Positions 43,922-52,081 of a stretch of DNA of 64,000 bases are shown here, piece after piece; positions within the stretch are counted from its first letter, which is position 1; the number at the start of each line of letters is the position of its first letter. This stretch comes from Clostridia bacterium (lineage in GTDB: Bacteria > Bacillota > Clostridia > Christensenellales > Borkfalkiaceae), in contig JAFVQM010000014.1 in the NCBI GenBank assembly GCA_017504795.1, forward strand, positions 18,975 to 82,974. The letters are read 5' to 3'. The notes below the pieces were generated by a model. The model was not told the origin of the DNA and searched no databases. It saw nothing but the letters and a program-made list of their open reading frames with translations. The position numbers were made by a program, and so were the translations under genes.

Positions 43922-44122
43922 ATGCCAAAAATGAAAACGCATAGCGGTGCAAAGAAACGTTTCTCTCTTACCGCTACCGGTAAAGTTAAAAGAGGTCATC
44001 AAGGTAAGAGCCACATTTTATCTAAAAAGACCACTAAGAGAAAGAGAAGATTGAGAAGTGGTGCATACGTTTCTCAAACACAGGAAAAGACTATTAAGTC
44101 GATAATTCCTTACAAAGCATAA
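43922..44122 (+). CDS. rpmI: ribosomal protein L35
   Basis: 66 basic residues ([20 protein letters not shown]). Standard infC-rpmI-rplT order, AGGAGG RBS, 38 bp after infC. Confidence 0.97.
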   Translation: MPKMKTHSGAKKRFSLTATGKVKRGHQGKSHILSKKTTKRKRRLRSGAYVSQTQEKTIKSIIPYKA

Positions 44123-44141
44123 TTAAGGGGGAATATAGAGT

Positions 44142-44498
44142 ATGTTGATTAAAAGAGGCGTAAACGCCGTTAAAAAACGTAGAAAAATAATGAAACTTGC
44201 CAAAGGTTATTACGGTTCTAAGAGCAAACTATATAGAGTTGCTAGGGAAGCCGTAATGAAATCTCTTAACTACGCGTATATCGGTAGAAAGAACAAAAAG
44301 AGAGATTTCCGTCAACTTTGGATCGCTAGAATTAACGCTGCTTGCAGAATTAACGAAATTTCGTACAGCAAATTTATGTACGGCTTAAAACTTGCAGGTA
44401 TCAACCTTAACAGAAAGGTTCTTGCAGACATGGCTGTTAACGACGATAAATCGTTCGCTCAGCTCGTTAAAAAAGCAAAAGCAAAACTTGAAAAATAA
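44142..44498 (+). CDS. rplT: ribosomal protein L20
   Basis: 118 residues; [21 protein letters not shown] and [18 protein letters not shown] are L20 signatures. AAGGGGG RBS. In Firmicutes it represses its own operon through the leader. Confidence 0.97.
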   Translation: MLIKRGVNAVKKRRKIMKLAKGYYGSKSKLYRVAREAVMKSLNYAYIGRKNKKRDFRQLWIARINAACRINEISYSKFMYGLKLAGINLNRKVLADMAVNDDKSFAQLVKKAKAKLEK

Positions 44499-44503
44499 TA
44501 TTT

Positions 44504-44537
44504 AGGCTGTTAAATTTAACAGCCTTTTAGTTTTTTT
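44504..44537 (+). terminator. terminator after rplT
   Basis: A 22-bp palindrome with AGGCTGTTAAA / TTTAACAGCCT followed by TTTAGTTTTTTT. The next gene begins straight after it. Confidence 0.85.
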
Positions 44538-45281
44538 ATGGTTTACGAATCAAAACAAAATCCGCTTATTAAAAAGATAGCGTCGCTTAAAGATAAAAAG
44601 GGTAGGCGCGAGCACGGCGCGTATTTGGTTGAGGGTATTAAAATGGTGTTTGAAGCCGTTAAATACAATCAGCCTATTTGCTACGTAGTCGTAACGGAAG
44701 ATTTCAAAGAACCTATCCCACCTTGCGATGCGGAAGTTATAACCGTTTCTCGTGCGGTGTTTGAGTATTTAAGTGACGAAACTACTCCGCAAGGAATACT
44801 AGCCGTTATAAAAATACCGTCAAGTCCCGTTCAAAAACCGATAGGTAACGCGCTACTGCTAGACGGGGTTAGTGACCCTGGCAATTTAGGTACGATTATA
44901 AGAACGGCGTGCGCGTCTAACTACAAAGATATTTACGCGGTAAACTCGGCGGACTTTTATTCGCCTAAAACCGTGCGCGCATCAATGAGTGGAATTTACT
45001 TTGTAAATTTATATAAGTGTTCGTACGAAGAAGTTTTTTCGGCAATTTCCGGGCTTGATTTGATAGTTGCCGATATAAAAGGTAGCAACTTATTTGAGTT
45101 CAAACCTAGTAAAAACTTTTGCATAGCGGTTGGCAACGAGGCTAACGGGCTATCTGAAACCGTAAAAAACAAAGCAAGTTATACCTTAACTATTCCTATG
45201 AGTGAAAACTCTGAAAGTTTGAACGTTGCGGTAGCAAGTTCAATAATGATGTACACTTTAATTAACCAAAAGGAGAATTGA
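44538..45281 (+). CDS. SpoU/TrmH-family RNA 2'-O-methyltransferase
   Basis: 247 residues. N-terminal substrate-binding part (KKIASLKDKKGRREHGAYLVEGIKMV) and the SPOUT knot motifs LDGVSDPGNLGTIIRTA, VGNEANGLS and IPMSENSESLNVAVASSIMMY. It commonly follows the infC operon in Firmicutes and is probably a 23S rRNA methylase. No strong RBS; the start is only some ten bases from the terminator T run, so it may be fed by readthrough. Confidence 0.88.
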   Translation: MVYESKQNPLIKKIASLKDKKGRREHGAYLVEGIKMVFEAVKYNQPICYVVVTEDFKEPIPPCDAEVITVSRAVFEYLSDETTPQGILAVIKIPSSPVQKPIGNALLLDGVSDPGNLGTIIRTACASNYKDIYAVNSADFYSPKTVRASMSGIYFVNLYKCSYEEVFSAISGLDLIVADIKGSNLFEFKPSKNFCIAVGNEANGLSETVKNKASYTLTIPMSENSESLNVAVASSIMMYTLINQKEN

Positions 45282-45282
45282 T

Positions 45283-46023
45283 ATGTCAGGTCACAGCAAG
45301 TGGGCTAATATTAAAAATAAAAAGGCAAAAACCGACGCGGTTAAAGGTAAAATTTTTACCAAACTCGGTAGAGAACTCGCCGTTGCTGCAAAAGCGGGGG
45401 CGGATCCGTCAACCAACTCAAAACTTGCCGACGTTATTGCGAAAGCAAAAGCGGCAAATATGCCTAACGACAACATTACTAGAAGTATTAAAAAGGCAGC
45501 CGGTGAACTCGGCAACGTTAACTATGAAGTTAAAACCTACGAGGGTTACGGCATAGGCGGTAGCGCGGTTATCGTTAAAACCCTTACCGACAACGTTAAT
45601 AGAACGGTAGGTGAAGTAAGGCATATTTTCGATAAATACGGCGGGAATATGGGAACTACCGGCTCGGTGTCGTATATGTTTGAAAATTCTGGCGTTATAG
45701 TTATTGAAAGAACTCCTACGCTTGACGAAGATACCGTTATGGAAATGGCGCTTGAAGCAGGCGCTGACGACGTTGTTACCGAAGAAGACGTTTTCGAAGT
45801 TAAAACTTCGCCTGCAAGTTTCTCGCAAGTGAGAAAATATTTTGAAGAAAAGGGCGTTGAACTTGCCGAAGCCGATATTATGATGGTACCTAACGATAAA
45901 ATTACTTTATCTGCCGACCAACTTATATCCTTTAACAAAATGCTTGACGCGTTTGACGATAATGACGACGTGCAAGATGTTTATCATAACGTTGAACTTC
46001 CTGATGAAGAAGACGAAGATTAA
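45283..46023 (+). CDS. yebC: YebC/PmpR family transcriptional regulator
   Basis: 246 residues starting MSGHSKWANIKNKKAKTDAVKGK, with the YebC core GYGIGGSAVIVKTLTDNVNRT and an acidic C-terminus. AAAAGGAG RBS; 1 bp after the methylase stop. Members act as transcriptional regulators or translation factors. Its stop codon is the first base triplet of repeat copy B. Confidence 0.94.
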   Translation: MSGHSKWANIKNKKAKTDAVKGKIFTKLGRELAVAAKAGADPSTNSKLADVIAKAKAANMPNDNITRSIKKAAGELGNVNYEVKTYEGYGIGGSAVIVKTLTDNVNRTVGEVRHIFDKYGGNMGTTGSVSYMFENSGVIVIERTPTLDEDTVMEMALEAGADDVVTEEDVFEVKTSPASFSQVRKYFEEKGVELAEADIMMVPNDKITLSADQLISFNKMLDAFDDNDDVQDVYHNVELPDEEDED

Positions 46024-46142
46024 GTCGTTATTTCGGGCATTATACTTCGTTTCTACTTAGTCGATAGACTTCGTTGACCAACAAGGTCTAACTCAGCCTA
46101 TCGCCAAAGTGAGCCTTGTCTAACACCCAAACTAACGCCTTA
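46021..46142 (+). repeat. palindromic intergenic repeat, copy B
   Basis: 122 bp, gap-free match to copy A (about 12 differences by eye). It begins at the yebC stop codon. Arms TAAGTCGTTA / TAACGCCTTA, inner CGATAG / CTATCG, centre GACC-AACAA-GGTC. Confidence 0.85.
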
Positions 46143-46152
46143 ATTATCGCTT

Positions 46153-46196
46153 AGTAAAGGTTTGGAGTCTTGTTTTACTCGCTTCTAAGCCCTTAA
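46153..46196 (+). repeat. partial copy of the palindromic repeat (H)
   Basis: The tail GGAGTCTTG...CTTCTAAGCCCTTAA of the family is present, with an AGTAAA / TTTACT pair, but the central GACC/GGTC hairpin is missing. It follows copy B directly. Confidence 0.55.
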
Positions 46197-46210
46197 TAAT
46201 AGTTGAAATT

Positions 46211-46242
46211 AACTTCCGTTTGATTAAAGCGGAAGTTTTTTT
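46211..46242 (+). terminator. terminator downstream of yebC repeats
   Basis: AACTTCCG (46211-46218) / CGGAAGTT (46230-46237) plus TTTTT. Confidence 0.75.
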
Positions 46243-46252
46243 ATATATTTTT

Positions 46253-46453
46253 CTAAAAATTTTTAATATTCACGTATAAAATAAATACAACCGTCAATAC
46301 TATTATCGTAACGACGAAAATCTTGTTTTTTGCGAAAGTAATTGATACAAGATTTAACAAAAAGTTCGTTACCTTATATAGTTTCGAGTATTTTATTATG
46401 GATTTGGTCTTTTCCGTTTCCGTATAATATTCGGAACGGAAAAGACCGTTTTT
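46253..46453 (-). pseudogene. possible remnant of a small membrane protein gene
   Basis: A minus-strand frame of 66 codons without a start codon ends at TAG 46253-46255. The reading has a basic N-part (EKTKSIIKYSKLYKV) and a clear membrane helix (KIFVVTIIVLTVVFILYV) ending NIKNF. The 5' part runs into the large hairpin at 46406-46447. It may be a decayed gene, or chance in AT-rich DNA. Confidence 0.3.
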
Positions 46454-46455
46454 TT
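46406..46455 (+). terminator. large hairpin with T run in the yebC-htrA gap
   Basis: GGTCTTTTCCGT-TTCCG (46406-46422) pairs with CGGA-ACGGAAAAGACC (46432-46447), followed by GTTTTTTT. No annotated plus-strand gene ends here, so it could close a small RNA from about 46250-46400 or catch readthrough from yebC. Confidence 0.7.
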
Positions 46456-46562
46456 AATTAAAAACGGTCTTTGTTTTATGAAAATTATTTCACCTACTTG
46501 CCATATTTCAAACATTAGTGTAAAATAAAATAAAAGTAACATAATAATATATAAGGTGAAAT

Positions 46563-47789
46563 ATGAGAAAAAACTTTAAGTTACCTATAATAATAGCAAC
46601 TATATTAGCCGTTTTGTGCTTTTCAGGTTGTAGAATTATCGAGGGTTCTCGAACTAATGGCGATATTGAAACTTATAGCGTTACGGTAAACACGCAACCT
46701 GCAAGTGAAAGCGAGTATTCGTCACTCGTTGAAATGCTTGACGCGGTGCGACCTTCGGTCGTTGAAATTTACGTTTCAAGTTCAACGGCTATCGGCACGG
46801 GTGCAGGTAGTGGTATAATTATATCAAAGCAAGAGATGGATGCCGGCACGGTAGACACGGCAGACGATTATACTAACTATTTCATTTTAACTTGCCACCA
46901 CGTTATAGACGGAACTGATAGTATAGTAGTTAAAGATATTGACGGTAATCAATTTAACGTTGGCTTAATAGGTGGTGACCCAGAGTCGGATATCGCCGTA
47001 TTAAAAACGTCAATTCCTAATAGCGCTACGTCAAACTTAGCGGTTGCAACGGTTAGAGATATAAAAAATCAAACTGCGCCCTTAAAAGTTGGGGAAGACG
47101 TGGTTGCCATAGGCAACCCCCTAGGCTCTCTTGGTGGAACAGTTACCAAAGGCATAGTATCGTCTATTAGCAGAAAGGTTAACGTTGAAGGTCAAGAAAT
47201 GGAACTTCTTCAAACTGACTGTTCTATAAATTCCGGCAATTCAGGCGGTGGGCTTTTCGATATGCAAGGTAAACTCGTTGGCGTTGTAAATGCGGGCTAC
47301 ACGGGGCTTCAAGGTCTCAATTTCGCTATCCCCGTGGACGACGCTATGGAAATTTTTGAAAGCCTTGTAGAAACTTATTTCTATCAAAACCAACTAAACT
47401 TTAACTTCGGTTACGTTCCGGGCAGGGTAAGGGTTAACGCTGAAAACGCCTATGCGCTCTCTTTCGGCTACGATATAGCCTTTGGCGATTATTCTACTAA
47501 TATGTTTAACTACTACACCTTCGTTATGGACGTAAAAGAGGGTAGCGTTTATGCACAAGCAGGCTTTAAGGTGGGCGATTACGTTACGGCAGTTAGTTTT
47601 GAAGGCGAAAACCGCGAAGTTAAGGGGGCGGTTTCCGCGTCACTAGTTAGTTACCTTGAAAGTTTAGATTTAGAAATAGGAGATAAGATAATATTTACCG
47701 TTAATAGAAACGGCACTCTTAAAACTCTCACCGTAACTTATAAGCAATTTATCTACGGTGATACGGGTTGTGTAAAACCCACTGAATAA
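46563..47789 (+). CDS. HtrA-type serine protease, lipoprotein
   Basis: 408 residues. Signal peptide with lipobox (Cys23, LCFSGC), trypsin-like domain with catalytic His113, Asp143 and Ser227 (GNSGGG), and one C-terminal PDZ domain (about 300-395, YAQAGFKVGDYVTAVSFEG). It acts outside the membrane in protein quality control. Most Firmicute HtrA have a membrane anchor rather than a lipobox. A strong terminator follows. Confidence 0.92.
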   Translation: MRKNFKLPIIIATILAVLCFSGCRIIEGSRTNGDIETYSVTVNTQPASESEYSSLVEMLDAVRPSVVEIYVSSSTAIGTGAGSGIIISKQEMDAGTVDTADDYTNYFILTCHHVIDGTDSIVVKDIDGNQFNVGLIGGDPESDIAVLKTSIPNSATSNLAVATVRDIKNQTAPLKVGEDVVAIGNPLGSLGGTVTKGIVSSISRKVNVEGQEMELLQTDCSINSGNSGGGLFDMQGKLVGVVNAGYTGLQGLNFAIPVDDAMEIFESLVETYFYQNQLNFNFGYVPGRVRVNAENAYALSFGYDIAFGDYSTNMFNYYTFVMDVKEGSVYAQAGFKVGDYVTAVSFEGENREVKGAVSASLVSYLESLDLEIGDKIIFTVNRNGTLKTLTVTYKQFIYGDTGCVKPTE

Positions 47790-47794
47790 AAAAT

Positions 47795-47827
47795 AAAGAG
47801 ATAACCGAGTAGGTTATCTCTTTTTTA
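47795..47827 (+). terminator. terminator after htrA-like gene
   Basis: AAAGAGATAACC-GAGTA-GGTTATCTCTTT plus TTTT between convergent genes. Confidence 0.9.
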
Positions 47828-49114
47828 TTACTTTTCAAACTTAAAGTCTTGCCATTTACCGCCGTTAAGCCTGTGAAATTCTTCGGTTAAAAGAAGAATT
47901 TTTTCAACGCAGTGCGTTTCGGGGTAGAACTCGTAAAATTTGCCTTTATAAAAGGTGTAGAACCTAGAAACGTCAGTACACATACCGTAAGTTGGGAGTT
48001 CTAGTGACGAAATCTTAAACGTAAACGGCTCGCCCTTGTTAGTTCCGTTATAGGTAAGCCCCGTTTTATCAATAGTTACGGTGCCTTCGCCCGTAATTTC
48101 CGCCGTTTTATAGTTTTTAAGTAGTTTTTTATCGGGTAAAGTGCCTAGTTTTACGTTTGCCGTAAACGAATAGTTTTCGCGCTTAACGTCTTGTTTTATA
48201 ACTTCGCGTTGCATATTAAACCAGTCGCTTTGAGTTGGGGGAATAACCGAATTTTCGTCAAGCGGGGTTAGGGCGTAGGTATCGTCAACCGTAGCGCCGT
48301 TAGCACACTCGGTACACCAGATAGTGTTGCCCTTGCTTACCATAGAGTGTTGATTTCCGCATTTGGGGCACCAAAACAGCACGTCAGACAAGCCTTCGGC
48401 TGATTTTCCGCCCGTTTTGTAAACGTTTTTATATATTTTATTCCACTTATAATCGTCGTGATACAGTTTTTTGTTGATTATATCTTCAATTTCTTCGGGG
48501 GAGAGTTTTTCAATATCTTCAACCGAGAACATTTTATCGATAACTACTTCAATGCGCCCTGGGTATTCGTTGTTAGTGTATTTAGGAAATGATAAATAAC
48601 CACCTTTAATAACCGAGTAGTAAACGGGAATTTTGAAGTGTTTTATAAACTTGCCCGTACCTATCGCAACGGGTTGGTTCATACCCGCAATAGAGTTCAT
48701 ACCTTCTGGAAAAAGTACGATATTACCGCCGTTTTTAATAACCCTTGACACTTCTTTTAAGGTGTATAAGTCGGGTGTAAAATTCTTTTTGGGAATAACT
48801 TGTAAAAGGTTAAACACGCCCCTTAAATGCGAGCGATAAAACTCGTTATAACCCGCAACGAAGTTATACGTGTTTGGAAGTAGCGGAACGCCTGTAAATA
48901 TGTAGTCGTTACGCGAGGCGTGGTTGCTAATAAATAGGTGAGAGCCCTTTTCAAGCCTAGGGTCTTGTTTATACGTAACCTTAACGCCGTATTTTTTCAT
49001 AAATAAAAGTTTCCAAATATTACCTAAAACGTTGTAGATAAACTTTGGTGGATTTTTAATTTTTCTTAAATATAAAATCTCTTCGTTAGATAGAGTTTTT
49101 TTATCTTTTTCCAT
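47828..49114 (-). CDS. lysophospholipid acyltransferase (PlsC-like) with zinc ribbon
   Basis: 428 residues. PlsC motifs: ISNHASRNDYIF (NHx4D, about 74-85) and LFPEGMNSIAG (about 135-145). After residue about 245 there is a four-Cys zinc ribbon, CPKCGNQ ... WCTECANG, and then a beta-rich C-terminal part of unknown role. PlsC proteins are usually about 200-250 residues, so the last 180 residues are an added module. It is an acyl-ACP or acyl-CoA dependent acyltransferase of membrane lipid synthesis; the ribbon is unusual. Confidence 0.82.
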   Translation of the reverse strand: MEKDKKTLSNEEILYLRKIKNPPKFIYNVLGNIWKLLFMKKYGVKVTYKQDPRLEKGSHLFISNHASRNDYIFTGVPLLPNTYNFVAGYNEFYRSHLRGVFNLLQVIPKKNFTPDLYTLKEVSRVIKNGGNIVLFPEGMNSIAGMNQPVAIGTGKFIKHFKIPVYYSVIKGGYLSFPKYTNNEYPGRIEVVIDKMFSVEDIEKLSPEEIEDIINKKLYHDDYKWNKIYKNVYKTGGKSAEGLSDVLFWCPKCGNQHSMVSKGNTIWCTECANGATVDDTYALTPLDENSVIPPTQSDWFNMQREVIKQDVKRENYSFTANVKLGTLPDKKLLKNYKTAEITGEGTVTIDKTGLTYNGTNKGEPFTFKISSLELPTYGMCTDVSRFYTFYKGKFYEFYPETHCVEKILLLTEEFHRLNGGKWQDFKFEK

Positions 49115-49237
49115 AGAAATCTCCGTAAATTTATTAAATTTAGTTTATCACAATTAAATCTAGTCGTCAATACGGTGTGGCAAAATTTATAAGGCGTGCA
49201 TATACTTAAAGTGAAAAGGTTAATAAAGGAGGTTAAA

Positions 49238-49885
49238 ATGTCTTTTTACTGTAACTGTCCTACGGACAGATGCCCTGGAAAAATCAGCGGTAATCCGCTT
49301 AACGGGCTTTGCGATAAGGTGTGCGTACAAGTAAAGAAAGTGTTTGACGCTTGTTTAAGGCAAGGTCAAGAAGATAACGTTACCGTAACGCTACAAAGCG
49401 TAACGCCTGCAAATCCTACATATCCGTTAACTTTCGTGAGCGCTAGAAGTATCAAAACGCTTGCTGAAATTACTAGTTTACAAGTAGACCCACTACCAGA
49501 TAGGCAAAATTGTAGTAGAGTTCAAATAACTTATACCGTGCCCGTTGAAGTAGTGTATACCGATGCAAACGGCATAGAAGGTAAAGGCGTTGCAAACGTT
49601 AGTTTGTCACAAGACGTAATTTTATACGTTCCCGCGCCGTCGATTATGCCGTACGAAGTTGAAGCGGTAGTATCCGTTGTATCGCCAGAGGGGGTTTACG
49701 TTTCGGATAATACGTTTAGCGTAACTTTCTGTACTACTAGTATTATAAAAGTAGTTATGACGGTTGAACTTTTAATACCTGCATACGGCTACGCTAATAT
49801 TCCGCCTTGTCAGGAATATACGCAAGAAGTTTGTTCGGGCTTTTTCGAGTTACCGCTATTTCCAAATTCAGACGGAACGCTATAA
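49238..49885 (+). CDS. Cys-rich clostridial protein, possible spore-associated
   Basis: 215 residues from MSFYCNCPTDRCPGKISGNPL. It has no signal peptide. Motifs such as LCDKVCVQVKKVFDACLRQ, TFVSARSIKT, RVQITYTVPVEVVYTDANG and PPCQEYTQEVCSGFFELPLFP recall a widespread Clostridia protein of unknown function often seen with sporulation genes. ATG 49238 has AAAGGAGG; an upstream in-frame GTG is not used. CATATACT at about 49198-49205 resembles a sigma-E -10 element, without a matching -35. Confidence 0.7.
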   Translation: MSFYCNCPTDRCPGKISGNPLNGLCDKVCVQVKKVFDACLRQGQEDNVTVTLQSVTPANPTYPLTFVSARSIKTLAEITSLQVDPLPDRQNCSRVQITYTVPVEVVYTDANGIEGKGVANVSLSQDVILYVPAPSIMPYEVEAVVSVVSPEGVYVSDNTFSVTFCTTSIIKVVMTVELLIPAYGYANIPPCQEYTQEVCSGFFELPLFPNSDGTL

Positions 49886-49904
49886 CAAATTAAAACTTAA
49901 TAAA

Positions 49905-49939
49905 TAAAAAGCGTGTTTTACATTATTCACGCTTTTTTT
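49905..49939 (+). terminator. terminator
   Basis: AAAAAGCGTG ... CACGCTTTTTTT, 10-bp stem with a 13-base loop. Confidence 0.85.
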
Positions 49940-49966
49940 ACTTGTAAAAAAACATATTAAAAATAG

Positions 49967-49995
49967 TTGCGAATAAAAAAACATAGTGCTATAAT
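49967..49995 (+). promoter_or_regulatory. promoter giving a leaderless phosphoesterase mRNA
   Basis: TTGCGA (49967-49972) and TATAAT (49990-49995), 17 bp apart; the ATG at 50005 begins only nine bases after the -10 box, so the transcript should start at or within a few bases of the start codon. No RBS is present. Confidence 0.6.
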
Positions 49996-50004
49996 TATCG
50001 CAAT

Positions 50005-50703
50005 ATGAAAGTATACGCGATTTCCGACCTTCATTTATCGCTATCTGGCGAAAAACCTATGGATATTTTCGGCGATAAGTGGGACGGGTATTTAGAAAAA
50101 ATTAAACGTGACTGGCAAGAAAGGGTAAATGACGATGACGTCGTTTTAATAGCAGGCGATATAAGTTGGGCTATGAAACTTGACGAAGCGATTAAAGACC
50201 TTAGTTTTTTCGACGGGCTAAAAGGTAAAAAAATAATAATTCGCGGTAATCACGATTATTGGTGGCAGGGTATAACTAAGATAAGAGAGAGTTTGCCGAG
50301 CGATATCTTCGCCCTTCAAAACGATTGCCTTAAAATAGGTAACGTGGTGTTTTGCGGTTCAAGGGGTTGGGCGGTAGAAGGTTCGCCCGATTTTGACGAG
50401 CACGACCGCCATATTTACGAAAGAGAAGTAGAACGCTTTAAGTTAGCGTTAAATTCTGCTAAAAAAACTATGCAAGAAGGCGATAAACTAATTTGCCTTA
50501 TTCACTATCCGCCGTTTAACGTTAGAAAGGAAAGTTCGCTTTTTACTAAACTTTTTGAAAGTTACGGGGTTGATAAAGTTGTGTACGGGCATTTACACGG
50601 TAAAGGCGTGGTTCCGTATCGTAATTTATCTATAAACGGAGTTGAGTACGTGCTCAGTTCTTGCGATTTAGTTGATAATAAGCTCGTGGAGGTGCTTTTA
50701 TGA
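50005..50703 (+). CDS. calcineurin-like metallophosphoesterase
   Basis: 232 residues. All phosphoesterase motifs are present: ISDLHLS, AGDISWAM, RGNHDYWW, LIHYPP and YGHLHG. The substrate is unknown. It overlaps the EIIC-like gene by four bases. Confidence 0.9.
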   Translation: MKVYAISDLHLSLSGEKPMDIFGDKWDGYLEKIKRDWQERVNDDDVVLIAGDISWAMKLDEAIKDLSFFDGLKGKKIIIRGNHDYWWQGITKIRESLPSDIFALQNDCLKIGNVVFCGSRGWAVEGSPDFDEHDRHIYEREVERFKLALNSAKKTMQEGDKLICLIHYPPFNVRKESSLFTKLFESYGVDKVVYGHLHGKGVVPYRNLSINGVEYVLSSCDLVDNKLVEVLL

Positions 50704-51779
50704 AAGATAAAATCAAAAAAATATGTAACCGCTGGTTTATAACCGCATTTTCTGGCATGGCGCAAGGCTTGTTCTGTACGCTTATTGCAGGAACTATTCT
50801 TGCCCAAATCGCAGGTTGGATAGGCGATAACTACGTAGGAAATACGTTAAAGTTTATTGCAAATATCGCTAAAACTATGATGGGCGCGGGTATAGGCGTT
50901 GGCATAGCGTACGCGCTTACTAAAAATAAACTTTTGATTTTCTCGTCTGCCGTTGCGGGTTTCGTTGGCGCTTGGGCGGACAAACTTATCGTAGGTGGCG
51001 CAGGTTTAACTACCGTAACTATGGGGCTCCCCGGAAATCCCGTTGGCGCATATATCGCTACTATGATGGTGGTTGAAATCGTGTCCTTATACGCAGGCAA
51101 AACTAAACTTGATATTATTTTAGTTCCATTAGGAACTATGCTTATATCATTTGCGGGTGTTTTTGCGTCGTATCCGTTCATTTGGCTTATAGTAAAACTC
51201 GGCGACTTAATTGCAATGGCAACTAACGCTAGCCCGTTTATTATGGGTATAGTTATATCGGTAATTATGGGCGTTCTTTTAACGATGCCTACGTCGTCTG
51301 CCGCTATTTGGGTAGCAGTTGCAAGTAACGTTTCGTTAGGTAATCAGTCGGCTATGCTTATCGCTGGTGGCGCTGCAACCGTAGGTTGTGCTTGCCATAT
51401 GGTAGGCTTTGCAGTTGCAAGTTACCGTGAAAACGGCGTATCTGGACTTATTTCGCAAGGCTTAGGTACGAGTATGTTACAAATACCCAACATTATGAAA
51501 AAGCCCGTTATTATGGTGCCTATGATTATATCTTCTGCTATATGCGGTCCGCTTTCAACGTGCGTGTTCAAACTTAAATGCGGTGCGTCGGGTGGCGGTA
51601 TGGGAACTAGCGGTTTAGTTGGCGTGTTCGACCTTTTTGCAAACACCCAAGGCGCGCTTGGAATTATAGGTATTTTCGTACTTATGTTCGTTCTTCCGAT
51701 AATACTAAACGTCGTAATTTCTGAGTTTATGCGCAAGAAAAAGTGGATAAACCAAGGCGATATGAAACTTGACGACTAA
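50700..51779 (+). CDS. PTS EIIC-2-like membrane transporter
   Basis: 359 residues, about ten membrane segments. The text GNPVGAYIATMMVVEIVSLYAGKTKLDIILVP and GGAATVGCACHMVGFAVASYRENG belong to the PTS_EIIC_2 group, which lack the standard EIIA/EIIB neighbours. It may therefore be a transporter outside the classical phosphotransferase system. GTGGAGGTG RBS lies within the upstream gene. Confidence 0.8.
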   Translation: MKDKIKKICNRWFITAFSGMAQGLFCTLIAGTILAQIAGWIGDNYVGNTLKFIANIAKTMMGAGIGVGIAYALTKNKLLIFSSAVAGFVGAWADKLIVGGAGLTTVTMGLPGNPVGAYIATMMVVEIVSLYAGKTKLDIILVPLGTMLISFAGVFASYPFIWLIVKLGDLIAMATNASPFIMGIVISVIMGVLLTMPTSSAAIWVAVASNVSLGNQSAMLIAGGAATVGCACHMVGFAVASYRENGVSGLISQGLGTSMLQIPNIMKKPVIMVPMIISSAICGPLSTCVFKLKCGASGGGMGTSGLVGVFDLFANTQGALGIIGIFVLMFVLPIILNVVISEFMRKKKWINQGDMKLDD

Positions 51780-51826
51780 GTAATAATAAAACTAAACTTC
51801 TCATATTTTATATGGGGAGTTTTTTT

Positions 51827-52081
51827 ATGCAAAATTTACACGTTTTAACTATTGAAAGCAAAAGAAAAGTATCAATAACAGAGGCAAAAGAAGTCGTTTC
51901 CTTTTCGGATAGAGAAATCAAATTAAAACTTAAAGACGGCTCGTTTTTAACGATAGTAGGCGAAGGCTTAAAAATCACCGCGTTTGACGACGTTAGCGGT
52001 AATTTTACTGCAACCGGCGTTATAAACGGCAGTAAATACAAGCAGGCGGTAGGAAATCTTATTAAAAAGGTGTTTTCTTAA
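51827..52081 (+). CDS. yabP: sporulation protein YabP
   Basis: 84 residues from MQNLHVLTIESKRKVSITEAKEV; EVVSFSDREIKLKLKDGSFLTIVGEGLKI matches YabP. ATG 51827 follows GGGGAG; the ATG 15 bases upstream overlaps that RBS. In Bacillus yabP and yabQ are sporulation genes next to divIC, as here. The stop overlaps the yabQ start by one base. Confidence 0.87.
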   Translation: MQNLHVLTIESKRKVSITEAKEVVSFSDREIKLKLKDGSFLTIVGEGLKITAFDDVSGNFTATGVINGSKYKQAVGNLIKKVFS

